Part shown: positions 51,927 through 64,000 of the stretch, in pieces
Numbering within the stretch: position 1 is the first letter of the stretch
How the letters are laid out: every line of letters starts with the position of its first letter
Origin: Brugia malayi
Lineage: Eukaryota > Nematoda > Chromadorea > Rhabditida > Onchocercidae
Assembly (NCBI RefSeq): GCF_000002995.4
Contig: NW_025062477.1
Coordinates: 2,374,001-2,438,000 of the forward strand
Length of the DNA: 64,000 bases
Direction of reading: 5' to 3'
The notes under the pieces: model-generated
The model's database searches: none
Seen by the model: the letters and a program-made list of their open reading frames with translations, nothing else
Told to the model about the DNA's origin: nothing
Made by a program: the position numbers and the translations under genes

Positions 51927-53450
51927 AATTCTTTTCATTTATACTGTTTCTCGGTGCACTGAAAACTTAAAATATATTCACATTTTTTTCTTTTTTTGAC
52001 TACTCCATTCTATTCATTTGATGATATGTGGGAATTCAGTTCTACTTCTCTGAATTTTATTCAGAATTTTTAGTATCCAAAAAATTATTTATTGGTAATG
52101 GAGAAGAAAATAAACTTTGTCAAAGAAAAAAAGAAAAAAAAAAAGTTTTTTTGCAATTTTGAGTCTGTTATCTCTCAGGGATAACTTAGAAAGTTGTTTC
52201 TTTCATCATTTGTTTGTTGATTTTTAAGAAATCTGTGCAGTACTGTTAACTGTTTTATTAGTTGGGATGCTACTATTAACTGTTTACAGCCTTTTTAGGT
52301 CCTGATTCCAATTTAGTGTCTGGAAATTGTTCACTATGGAATATTCTGTTACTTTTCATGTCACTTATAAGTGTTGAAATCTAAAAATTGATTTCTTAAG
52401 AATGTTGGTATCTCAACCTTTATAATTCATAGTAACATATCGTTGCAAAAAAATATTAGCATAGGTTAGAAGTTACATATAAGTAGTATGCACCATTCAT
52501 GTTGCTTATTCCTTCTCTTCTTTCGCAGGATCACTTGACTTTGTATAGTCTATTCATTTCCTGTTAAACATAATCTTACTGCTTTCAATGGATAAGTTAT
52601 TTCTTATCTGGAAAAATGTCTCCGTTCATGGTTCAGTCTTCATGGCAGAAATTGATTTCTTTGAAAAAATTTGAAAACATCAATTTTTTTTTTTTTATGA
52701 CGGGAAAAGATTCTTTTAAATCTTTTTTCCTGTAGAACTCCATTATTATATTTTGTTGAAAATTTTTTTAATTTCTGTTAGCATTCTCGAATTGAACTTG
52801 ATTTTGCAAAATCATCTTGCTGAGTATATTGTAATGCGTTAGCGTTGGTTCATGATAAAAATATTACAAATATTTAATATTTCATGATGTGCTGATGTAT
52901 TATTATTGATGTGACTTTGAGCATTTTTTCAGGTGCTTGTCTTTTCATTTTTTTCTTTCCACTTTTGTTGAAATTGCTTTCGGCATTTTTCTCCTTTCAT
53001 GCAATATTACTAATTAAAATATTATGATAGAGACACGAGAAAATTTATTTATTATGAAAGACTTATTAGGATTTCTCTTTGATCTAACCTAGGATTATGG
53101 GTAATCTATACTAATAGTTGCATTTGCAATTGTTTACACATTACATTTCCTTAATATATTATTGAAATAGTTTATTTGCAAACGACAGTTCAGATTTCTG
53201 GAATTTTTATCGTTTAACTATTTTGAACTTCGTGTTCAGATGTTATTTTTCTCTTTAATGGACAAAACGTTCAATTCGTGGATATTTTTTTTTAATTTTA
53301 TTGTTGTTCCACCTTTCTTACACAATATCTCTAATTTTACTCGCGTTATACGGATTTCATTTTATCCTTTTAATTTTTGTGCAGACTTTTCACTTTTTTT
53401 TTTCTTCTGTTATTGAATTATTACTGACTTCCATTTACTTTTTTTTTTCC
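51927..53450. other. 3' flank of the B55 gene, still compositionally distinct
   Basis: The stretch up to about 53.4 kb keeps the less AT-rich, homopolymer-poor character of the B55 gene, beyond the likely polyadenylation site. It may be a long alternative 3' UTR or non-coding DNA of the same block. No coding frame is supported. Confidence 0.4.
52109..52114 (+). terminator. Putative B55 gene polyadenylation signal
   Basis: AATAAA about 180 nt after the stop codon. An A-rich tract follows from about 52124. Confidence 0.5.
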
Positions 53451-56400
53451 TTTTTTTTTTAAAAAAAAAAAATTCCATGCAACATACGTATTGATTAAAC
53501 AAATCTGATCTGATTCATTATATTGCGTCTGCCCGCAAAAAAAATGGTTTGTTTGTTTGTTTTTTTTTTTTTTTTTTTATTTCTCATGTCTGATAAAGTT
53601 AGAGCATACATCAATTAATAATGATGATAATGCATACATCCATTGAAGTGGAATGTATCTAATGATGACAATGGAATTTATAATCAATTAATTGCGTTCA
53701 AAGTTCAATACGAAGTATAATATTTAGTATTATAGTTCAGGAATATAAATTTCTCATTGTTCAGTGAGTTAAATCTTAAATTACGTTATACTGATTATTG
53801 TGCTTTGTTCTTGTTTATGAGTTGTCGATAAGATTGGTGACATGCTGTGCTATGCTTCAGTAATGGATGTGTACTTTAAAGGCTAAGCAACAAACTGATT
53901 TATGCAATTGGGTATGTGACATGGGTATTATTATGAAAAAAAAAAAAAAAAAAAAAAAAGCATAATTCTGAAAGGAATTGGGATATATTGGTTTTAAGAG
54001 AAATAATTTTTTACAAAAAAAAAAAAAATTGAAATATATTGCATGGGGTTTCAATTTCAATTGTGAAAATTGCCTTGTTATGATTACATTATAGGGTTGA
54101 ACTCCAAAAACTGATTTGGAATAATTTGTTTATTCCGTGAAGTGATTGGGTTTGTTTGTTTTGTTTTTTTTTTCTAGTCCACTATTTCAATTGTATGATT
54201 TAGGGTCGTATTGAAGAGAATCTAAATTTTAGGATTTACACGGTCGAAATATTTTTGATTTAAATTTAAGTTAAAGTGTTCTGCACAAAGTTACATTTTT
54301 ATGTTTATCAAAAGTTGAATTAATTCATTTAGATATATGCCAGTGGTTAAATTTAACTAAATTTTCAATTTAATCATTGACAAATATAACGAAATAAAAA
54401 TCTATTCTATAAAACATATGATAATGTATTGAGGGATAAAATATCTTAAAAATACATTTCATTCATTTATCATTCTCTGATTATAATCATATTTAGTAGT
54501 GCTGTAACAATATTATTGATAGATAATTAGAATGCAAATTTTAAATGTAAAATTATAAGCGAAACTAATCGATCTTTTATTGATACATTGATAAGAAATG
54601 AAACGAAAAAAAAAAAAAGAAGGAATAAATTTAAAAATTTTTCATCACTCAAATATATGCTTAAATCAAAAAATAAAAATTTAATAATAGAAATTTTGGA
54701 CCAATATGATTATTTGTCCTATTTTTTTTTTTTTTTTTTTAACTCAATTAATCAATCACTCATAGCATTCATCAATATTTTACTACAATTCCATCAACCA
54801 ATGAAACGAATGAATCATATGAATAAACTCAATTAAGCTTTTAAAATAAATAAACTAACATTCGATGCTATCAAATCATTTCATTCCAATTATTCTATTC
54901 TGAATGAGTCATCAATGATTTTGCTTTATTATCATTAATCCATCAATCACAACAATTATATTTTTTGCTTTGAAAAAAAAAAAAAAAAAAAAAAAAAAAC
55001 GGAATAAGTGCTGAACAAAAAAGGTTGAAAAAATTTAATTTATAATATAGCTAAAAATAATTTATCATTAATTTATTTTATTACTAATTAATATTTGTAA
55101 TAAATATTATTTTTCCTTTCTTTTTCCTTTGAATTCTATTGTTTTAAAAAATTATTTCCAAATTTTTACAAAATATTTTGTTGCATATTTAGTAGATGTC
55201 GAGAAAAGCGTGGGCGTAGTGCACTGGAATAAATAAATGAAATAGTAGAAAAAATGAGAAATGAAAATGTTTTTGGATAGCGAAATGAATTGAAGTGAAT
55301 AAAAAAAAAGCAAAAACAAAAAACAATGTAAAGAATTGTTTTTTTTTTTTTTTTTTTTTAAAAAAAAATTGCTGAAATGAAAAGTTTATATAAAAAAATC
55401 ATTTCAATCTGAATTTATTCTAATCCTTTTACATGTAATAAGGAAATGAAAAATGAATGTGATAAAAATAAAAAAAAAATAATAAAAATTGATTTATTCT
55501 AAAATATTTTCAAATTAAAATGATTAATTAAAATCTTACAAAACTATCAATAATGAATTATTTTAATCATAAAATAATCATAATTATTTAGAGTTAATTA
55601 TTTTGTTTATGGTATTAAAGATAACATTTTTATCAGTAAAAAAAAAAAAAAAAAAATATCATATAAATCATTTGATGATAGTTTAATTGCAACGATATAT
55701 ATACATTTCGATATGCAATATATATAATTTATGCAAGTATGCATGCAAGAATGCATGCATACTTGCATAAATTATATTGAAATAAATATTATAGAAAAGC
55801 ATCGGATAAAACTAAATTTGTATTTGAATAGTAAATTGCTGATAAATCGATGGCAAATTTGGTAATTTCAATATTTTCATATTATTCATACCTACCAATT
55901 TTACCTACCAAATTGAAATTACTGTCCTACATTATCATTCTTGTTAATTATTCCCATTTCATTGATTGTACTATTAATTCTATTTTCAAATTAATTCCAA
56001 TCGTAATTTCATCACTTTAACACATTTTAATTTGCACTTTAACCCTTATTCATTCTTAATTCTCAGCATTTTTAAATATATATTAAGCTAATTTCTAAAA
56101 TTTACAAATTATTTTACTTCCCTAATAATACTATAATAAATATCATTGCTTTCTTTTAATATAATTTTGGTACAAAAATGCGCAAAAAAGTTGATTTTTA
56201 ATTAGTAATAAAATGAGTGATAAGATAATATGATAATATAATTATGATATATACTAGCAATGATTGATATGCAATTATTTTGCTTCGTAAACTTGAACAC
56301 AATGATACTATTAATTAATTGGCAGTAGTACTATTTATATTTATAGTGATAATATTATCAATGTCAAAGTAATATCGATGATAACGATAATAATACTAAT

Positions 56401-57698
56401 CAAGTTTATTGGCCGAATGTTAATAAATTAGATCTAATCTATTTATCAATAAGGTAAATGTCATTGTCAACCAAGAAATTGCTAACTTATCTATTAATTT
56501 CAACTACATTTCATTGATCGAATAGTTGCAAATATTTAATTTTATATTTTAATAAATTATTTGAAAATGTCACAAATTTTTTAAGGTTTCAATTTTTATA
56601 TAACATTTCGGGCAGTGAAATTAAATGGTAAAAGATAATCATTTATCCTTTTTTTTTTAATTTAATTCTTCTTTTATTCGTTCTTTTATTTATTTATTTA
56701 TTTTTTTTTTTCACTCTTTTTTCTTTTTCTTTTCCCTCTCTTTCTTCACTCATATAATTTTAGTATGCATTCTTTTTTTTTTTTTTTTTTTGCTGTTTCT
56801 TGTCAAATTAAATTTAAATCTAAATTATTATTTTTTATAAATTTAAAATTTTATCTGATATTTTTGGTTCTATCTTTAAGTAAATATTGCATAACATTTA
56901 AAATCATTCAGGTGGAATTTTTCAAAAAGCATATATTTCCTTCCTGATGATATTCTAAGCCTTATTATTTATAATAATAGCACTTTTGAATTTGGCCTAG
57001 ATGATATTGGCCATATTTATTGGCCAAGTATTTCAATATTTTCATAATAAAATCATTTATATATGCATTTCTAAAATATTTCGCTTAATTTACTAAATAA
57101 ATATTATTGATATAATTTTTTTTTTCACATTTTTTCATCAATACAATAAAATTTAATCGTTTGAAATTTTCAGTTTTCATTGAAATAAAATGAATAATTA
57201 TCGTAATTAGAGCATAGAAAATATTTCTGTGATCTGAAAAATCATCGAGAGTAGCGTTATTTGTGAAATAATTTATCATATCTGTCCATTTGTAATCTTA
57301 TCACATATCATTGAAATTAATTTTTCAACAATTTATTGGATGAAATTTAATCGTAACACTTGTTGCTTTAATTAATGAACAATTAAAATAAATGAAATAA
57401 CAAAAATATCACAAAATAAATTACATTGGTTTTCTGCTTTATTTTTTCTCATTTTCTATTTCTTGTCATTTTGTTTCTTTCAAATTTTATTTTAAATGAA
57501 ATAAATTATTAAATGTTTGAAGCAAATTTGCTTTTAACATGAAAAAAAAAAAAACATATATTAAAATGAAATTTTCAAAAAAATATGTTTTTTTTTTTCT
57601 GAAGTTTTTCAACAATATAATTTTATTATATGATTTTATATGTTTAATTAAATAATAAACAAATAATATAAAACACATTGTGTCATACATTTAATTTT

Positions 57699-57729
<31 letters not shown>

Positions 57730-58695
57730 TTCATATGTTTATTTTCAACATTTAAATTTAATTCAAAAAAATATTGGGCAAAGATTTTGTATAATTTTAA
57801 TAATAGAATAATTTGATTTATTTTTTTTTTCCTGCAATAACTTTTTCCATTTTTATCAATTATTTTTATTCGTTATCATTATGTTTGAGAGATTTTAATG
57901 AATTTAATAATTTTTAATAAATTACTGATATTTTCGTTTTTTTTTTTTTTTTGTTTTTCTTTTTGCTAACGATTAATTTTGAAATTTATAAAAAATAAAA
58001 TAAAAAATGAAAAATGATAGCATTATTTTTGGTTTTTGTATTGCAATAAAAATATACAATTAACTTCAAATCAATGTATTTTTTTTTTTTTTTTTTTTGT
58101 TAAATTTTTTCTTTTCTAAATAATCGTTTTCAATACAAAATTTTATATTATTTTTGAGAAATTAAAATAATACAAATTATTGTTTATCAATAATTTTTAT
58201 GCATAATATATAAATTATTATTGTCATTGTTTACAATAAAATGATTAATTAATAAAACATAGAGCAATCACTAATTATTCAAAAATGTAAACAAATATTT
58301 TTTTGTTCATAAATTAAAACAAAAAAAAAAAAAAGAATGGAAAACTGGTCTGTGATATCACAGTTACATTTGTCACACAAATGAATGTCCTTTTCCAGAA
58401 TACATTCTTATATTTTTTCAAATTTAAACAAGATTTTTATAGCATCGTATTTTTTTTTTTTTTGCTTTGTTTTTTTTTTAAAAAAAAACGAAGAAAAATT
58501 GTGGCAATAAATGATTTTGAATTATTCATATATAAATTAACTTTTTATTTCATAGTTTTACTTTAATTTCAATTTTGCTTTTTAATTTAATTGAAACATA
58601 TTTCATTTATTTCTTTTCTTTTTTTTTTTTTTTTTTTTTTATTTTTTTGAAGGTATTATTTTGGCAATAGCGAAAATTTATCAATCGAATTTCTG
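53451..58695. other. Gene-free AT-rich DNA before the sushi gene
   Basis: Dense A/T runs (for example 53938-53959, 54975-54999, 57703-57728). The only structured element is the 25-bp hairpin at 55722-55777. T-rich acceptor-like sites at about 58651 and 58670, just before the sushi gene ATG, may be leader splice sites. No exon is supported. Confidence 0.45.
55722..55777. repeat. Perfect 25-bp inverted repeat, 6-base loop
   Basis: The left arm 55722-55746 (ATATAATTTATGCAAGTATG then CATGC) is the exact reverse complement of 55753-55777, with loop AAGAAT. Transcribed, it would form a 25-bp stem. It is shorter than usual miRNA precursors and too small for a MITE. Confidence 0.92.
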
Positions 58696-61600
58696 ATGTT
58701 GGATTATAATCGTTGGATATATTTAATTCTTTTAATTAATATAATTAAATTTGTTTTTTCACGAACAATTACATGCCAACCTGGTGGATATCCAAATAAT
58801 CTTAGTAAGTTTTATTTAAATTTGCTTAAATTATTCATAGATTAATTTTTTTTTTTTTTTTCAGAAAAAAAGTTGAAATATTAATTTTTTTTCTTTGTAA
58901 TAATATTATTTATTCATTGTCTTTCTTTTCATTACTTTTTTCATTTTAAATTTAACGATAAAATTATAAACAAGAGTACAAGATTAAAAAAATTTTATGA
59001 ATGACATTTCTTTTATTTTTTTTTTTCTTTAGATGACATTAAATTTTAAATTTTATCAAATTGAGTGATAAAATGATAAGAATGCATGATTGTCTTATTT
59101 AATTTGTTCGTTGCTATTAACTTATTTAACTCTAAAAAAATTTGCTAAAGTGAAATTTAATTTCGTTTTTTTTTTTTTTTTTTTTCTTTTTTTGAAATTA
59201 AAAAATTACTAAATGATAATATTTCAGTACCAGTAATGATATGGACAAAAGATATAAATCAAACAACAAAAATTTATCGTATTGGTGGCAGCGAGTTGAA
59301 AAATAAATATTTCACAAATACTAATTTTAGTTCAAATGAAATATTTTTAAATAATGGAAATCCAACAGCTTGTCCAAAGCATTGTGCTTTTAAATTATCT
59401 ACAAATATACGATCCATTGATGGTTTAATAGTTCATTTTTTCTTTTTTTTTTTTTTTTTAAATCGTTCTTTCTTTATTCAAAATTACTAAAATTTTTTTT
59501 TTCATTTTATTAGAAATATTTTTTTTTTTTTAAAAAAAAAAACAAAAGATAAAAATGTGATTTTGTAAAATTTTAAATTATAATATAAAAATTTATCTTA
59601 TTTCAATTTTGACAATAATTCAGGTGTTGTACTTCATCAAGATAATAAGGGACGAGCACCGCCACCTGGTTTCATGGATTTTAATGAAACTGAAGAATTA
59701 TTTTGCGCTCGATCATTTGGTGATTGTGGCGCTAAAGCACCAATTTATCGATATCGGAATAGAAATCAACTAACAAAAACTAATGGTAAAAAAAAAAAAA
59801 AAAAACAATTTTTCATTTTTTAAACTAAAAATTATAAGTTAGAATTTCAAATTAAATTTAAATCATTTTTCTTCTTTTTTTTTTTTTTTTTTTTTCATTA
59901 ATCATTTTTACATTTTTATTTTTTGTTTTGTAATTTATAGGATATGCATATTCATTTCGTGCTAATCAATTAATTAATGGTTACATTCGTGAACTTAATC
60001 CAATCTGTTATGGATGGAAAGATAGTAGTAATAAATTTAATGATAATGAAATTATCGATGGTAAAGATCCAACAGATTGTGTGCTAATTCCAAATATACC
60101 AAATGGACAGGTAATTTGTAATATTCTTTTTTTTTATTCAAAATTTTTTTCAAAAATTTGTGATATTTTTATTATTTTTTTTTAGCAATAATATTTTTAT
60201 TTTAATTTTATGCATTTATTTACAATTTGTTTTTTTCGTTTTCTTTAAATAATAAAATTGTTATATTGAATGATTTGATGAAATAAATAAATAAATAAAT
60301 AAATCAAATTTTGAAATTATAATTAATTATAAAAATTTTTTGATTAAAAATTAATGATATATTTGCAAAAAAAATAATAAATATTTTAAAGATACTTTAT
60401 AAGCCATCAGAAATATCGGAAAATTCGGAGACAGTAATGATGGGAAGCTTTGCGACATTACATTGTAATGAAGGCTATAAACCAACAACACAAAATCAGG
60501 TAGCATGTATCACCGGTACATGGTATCCGATGGTTGAACTTGGTGAATGTGTACCAATTTCTACCGGTGCATATCTTTTTATTTTTTATAAAATTCAAAA
60601 TTTAATTTATCAAAATTTTCATGAATCTTAAAATTTCCAAAAAAAAAAAATTAATTTATTAAAATTAAAAATAAAAACTTAACTATTCAATTACTTTATT
60701 AATTTGTTATGCTTTTTTTTTTTTTTGTTAACATTAAATTGGCTAATTTTTTTTTTTTTTTGTGTTTATAAGAAAATTAAAAATTTTAGAAATAGCAAAA
60801 AGTTGTGCACCATTACCACCACATGAAAATGGTTATATTTTGTATAGTCAGCATGGTACTGATAAATTACCAAATGGTACATTAGCATATCTAAGATGCA
60901 ATGGACACTATCGTCCATTATTTACCAGACAATCGCAATGTGACCATGGTCAGTGGTCAACCTTAAAACTTGGAATTTGTCAATTAATTACCAACAACAG
61001 TTGTTCACCACTTCCATTTGTACAAAATGGAAAGGTTTGCAAATTGTAAATTTGATAAATGATCAAAGAATATTTAATTTAACCTCTCTCTCTCTTTCTC
61101 TTTCTCTTTCTCCTTGTCTCCCTATCATTTTATTTTTCCTTTAATGAAATTTTTGTGTAACATTTTTAATTAATAATTTTTTTTCTTTGTTGAAACTTTC
61201 TGCTAAAAATATTTCTAATGCTAGTTCAAATATTCATAATTAATAAGAAAATTATGCAAATTAGAGATTTATTTTAAGTTCAAAATGATGTTACCGTTTT
61301 TTTTTTTTTTATATATAAAATATTAAAAAATTTCTAATTGCTGCTTAAATTTAATTTAAATTTACTCATAATTTAATTCTACTCCTTTTTGCATTTATAT
61401 AATATTAAATGATTATAAATAAAATTATTACTTAATGTGAAAAGGAAAGTTGTTAAAATGAAATAATTTTAAAGATTATTTATTTAATGGGCAATGAAAC
61501 TAATATAACAACCGGAACAGTTGCTGAACTGAAATGTCCACCGGAATATGCTATTAATGGTATCGATACACTGATATGTGAATCAAATGGTTGGTCACCT

Positions 61601-63326
61601 GCTTCAACTCTTGGAACTTGTCAAAAGGTATGTGTCACAGTTGCATTGTTAGCTGTTAGGTAAACAATTTTTTTAATAACAAAAATAAAAATAGATGAAA
61701 TGAATAGGAGAAATAAGAAATAATAAAAGTAGAAATAAAATATTCAAATAATTTTCATTATTTAACATATTCTGATAGGTAGAAAGATTAAAACAATTAG
61801 AAAGGTTTATGTTAAAAATCCGGAATGATTAAAAAAAATATAGATGAAAAAGCCGGAATCATTTCAAAAATGCAGGTGAAAAGACCGGAATGATTTGAAA
61901 ATATAGGTGAAAAAGCCGGAATTATTTCAAAAAAACAGGTGAAAAAACCGGGAATGATTTGAAAATGTACGGTTTGAAAATATAGGTGAAAAGACCGGAA
62001 CGATTAGAAAAAAACAGGTGAAAAATGGATGAACAGCTCTAAAATGATTAAAAAAGAAGGAAAGGTGTGGAATAATTACTGAATACCTGTAATTGTTGTA
62101 ATTTTATTCTTGAAATCCAATGATTTCGTTTTTTCCTTTTTTTTTTTTTTTTTTTAATTTCTTTTTCTTTTAGGATATCAAACAAAGTGATCAACGAGAG
62201 AAACGACAGGTTTAATTTTTTCTTTCTTTTTTTATTAGATTATCAGTAGTACAGCAATATTCTGTAATACATTCTAATACAATTTTTTATCAAAAAAAAA
62301 AAATTAAATTATTTTATTAAATTTTAGATCTAAAATTTTTTGTTTCACTTTCCTTTTTTTTTTGTTCATTTTTTAGGAGATGAAAACATGTTCCAATGGT
62401 CATCCAATTGTTTCTAATGGTAAATTAGCATATTCAAATGAACCAAATATATTTGGAGCTTATCCATCTGAAACGATTGCAATTGTACGTTGCAATGATG
62501 GCTACACAATTTATGGTATATTTTTAGATGTAAAAAGTTATTCGCATAATTAATTTATTAATTTTTTCAAAAATTTTGCTTTTTTGTTTTTTTCTTATCT
62601 TTTTAATATTTCAATTCAAATCATAAACAATACATAGGCTAAGTTAGATAAATAGTTCAAAGTGAAATATCACAAATTTAATTTTTGAAAAATTTTTATT
62701 TGTTATAAGTTTTATTTTTAAAAAATTTATATTTGTCAACATTTGAGATATTAAAATGTCATTGCTAATATAATGTGATAATCTTTGCTAAAAATTATAT
62801 TTAAATTTCTTCTCAATTATTTTGATCTTTCATTTTTTTTTTTTTTTTTTACAAAAATAGGAAAGCAGAAAGTTTGAGTATGTTTTTTCTTTCAAACAAA
62901 ATTGTTATATTTAGGTGCGCTTTTGTCAGTATGTCAAGATTCTATTTGGAAACCACCAAATTTAGGAGTATGTATTCCCTCATCAACAGCTGCGTCAATT
63001 TCACCCAAAAATTCATGTTTATTTGGATTATTAACTCCAATTGGTGGTACCATAACTTATAATAAAGGTTTAAATTAATCATTTACTTCTTTTGAAAGTT
63101 TTAAATTTTCTATAATTTCATGATCGCCCACTTAATTGAAGTTAATTTTTATTTAATAGGTGGCGCATTTGGACCATTTCCGCCTGGTACCATAGCTAAG
63201 TTAAAATGTGTAAATGGTATCTCACATGGACCAGCGTTAGCTGTTTGTGATAATGGTTCATGGATTCCTCATCAAATGGGTCAATGTTCATTGTCAAATT
63301 TCGAAAATTCCTCAATTATTCGTTAG
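58696..63326 (+). CDS. Secreted protein with five sushi (CCP) domains
   Basis: Eleven exons: 58696-58804, 59228-59422, 59624-59785, 59941-60110, 60392-60566, 60790-61034, 61475-61627, 62174-62209, 62377-62515, 62915-63067, 63160-63326; all phases match, 567 residues. A signal peptide (about 1-22) is followed by a cysteine-containing N-terminal region (about 23-198) that I do not recognise. CCP domains follow at about 199-269, 276-335, 342-401, 420-481 and 496-555, each with the usual spacing of four cysteines and conserved Gly/Trp. CCP modules mediate extracellular protein-protein contacts, as in complement regulators and nematode synaptic organisers such as LEV-9. No WAP or EGF module is visible, so this is not simply LEV-9; from memory it may match C. 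elegans F36H2.3. A 36-nt microexon (62174-62209) between CCP3 and CCP4 encodes REKR, a furin-type site. The TAG at 63324-63326 overlaps a possible GTTAGT donor, so the gene might continue past the window. Confidence 0.85.
61084..61120. repeat. CT microsatellite in intron 6 of the sushi gene
   Basis: (CT)n/(TTTCTC)n tract about 50 bases after the donor at 61035. Confidence 0.8.
61820..62026. repeat. Six-copy, about 33-bp minisatellite in an intron of the sushi gene
   Basis: Units begin CCGGAATGATTT and end AGGTGAAAARR; six copies with small length changes, one expanded by about 14 bases. It lies between exons 7 and 8. Confidence 0.85.
62174..62209 (+). other. Microexon encoding a REKR dibasic motif
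   Basis: Twelve codons, in phase on both sides, bounded by TTTTAG and GTTTAA. It encodes DIKQSDQREKRQ, the linker between the third and fourth CCP domains. Skipping it would keep the frame and remove the cleavage-type motif. Confidence 0.65.
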
Positions 63327-64000
63327 TTTCATTTAAATTTTTTTTTAATTTAAAAAATGAAATTTGAAATTTAATAATCAATTAAATGGTTAATAATGAA
63401 CGAAATTGTATAATATTTTGCTAGTTTTTTTTGAGAAAACTGTCATAAAATTTTATTCAGTGAAAAAATTCGAAAAACTTTTTCAGAAAAATTAAAGCTC
63501 GAGATTGCATCTTTTCATTTTAACTTTAGTAAGGTTACCCAAAAATGATCTACCCATCTAATTTAATAGCAAAGTATTTTCAGACTTTGTTTTTTTTTAC
63601 GAAAAGTTGAAATGGGATTATTGTGAGTTTTATCTTAATAGCACTTTGAATTATCTATCAAAAATTTAAATTTTGCCAAAAAAAAAAAAAAGAATGGAGG
63701 ATAAAAGCTTTTCGGAGAAATTAGAAATGAATTAAAATTAAAAAAAAGAAAAAACAGAACTCATTAACCGATAGAAAAGTTATAAATATTAAAATTTCTC
63801 TAAATTACCTTTTTTAATGCTAAATTTAATAACAATTAGAAATGAAACACAAAAATAGATTTTCTTATCTGAAGCGGAAATGAATTAATTTAAATTCTTT
63901 TATTTTGTTTACAATCAGTGGAACATTTTTTTAAAAACAAATTTTAAAAAAACAAAACAAAAATTTCTCTTTCTTCCTTTGAGAAAGGGAAAAAAAGAGC
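63327..64000. other. Downstream flank of the sushi gene, no feature seen
   Basis: AT-rich. No further CCP exon could be read in either the plus or minus frames, and no clear AATAAA closely follows the stop. A downstream exon beyond 64000 cannot be excluded. Confidence 0.4.

Noticed and set aside
58696..63326. Identification of the sushi gene as lev-9
   Set aside because: LEV-9 is known to have a WAP domain, an EGF-like domain and eight CCPs; this model has five CCPs and a different N-terminal region.

Overview
The window is eukaryotic and very AT-rich (I estimate 20-25% GC by eye), crowded with A/T homopolymer runs of 12-32 bases. Everything recognisable in it is animal, and most likely nematode. 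The introns are GT-AG with short T-rich acceptors of the TTTTCAG/TTTTAG type. Three of the four genes have an acceptor-like site at or just before the first ATG, as expected for spliced-leader trans-splicing. The best matches are the C. elegans proteins KAL-1 and SUR-6. I cannot name the species. No bacterial, viral, organellar, CRISPR, rRNA or confident tRNA sequence was seen.

Layout. (1) 362-1039, minus: a small three-exon gene for a predicted 123-residue single-pass membrane protein that I do not recognise. (2) 1040-10502: gene-free DNA with microsatellites and a 55-bp minisatellite at about 9441-9655. (3) 10503-30888, minus: a complete 12-exon kal-1/anosmin gene (789 residues), with two giant introns (6.1 and 9.5 kb) in its 5' part. 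(4) 30889-48158: a 17-kb gene-poor spacer between the divergent 5' ends of kal-1 and the next gene. It holds several islands of richer, non-repetitive sequence, a 460-bp foldback element, short tandem repeats and one possible small secreted-peptide gene. (5) 48159-51926, plus: a complete 11-exon PP2A B55 regulatory subunit gene (sur-6 type, about 484 residues), inside a less AT-rich block of roughly 47-53 kb. (6) 51927-58695: 3' flank and gene-free DNA with a perfect 25-bp hairpin. (7) 58696-63326, plus: an 11-exon gene for a secreted protein with five sushi (CCP) domains (567 residues). (8) 63327-64000: nothing recognisable.

The genes do not form one pathway. KAL-1 is an extracellular matrix/cell-surface protein of neural and epidermal morphogenesis. 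The CCP protein is secreted, and the B55 subunit is an intracellular phosphatase targeting subunit. From memory, kal-1 and sur-6 both lie on C. elegans chromosome I, so the window probably belongs to the corresponding ancestral linkage group.

All exon models were built by hand from reading frames, splice dinucleotides and phase. Every junction given below keeps the frame, but none is supported by transcript data.
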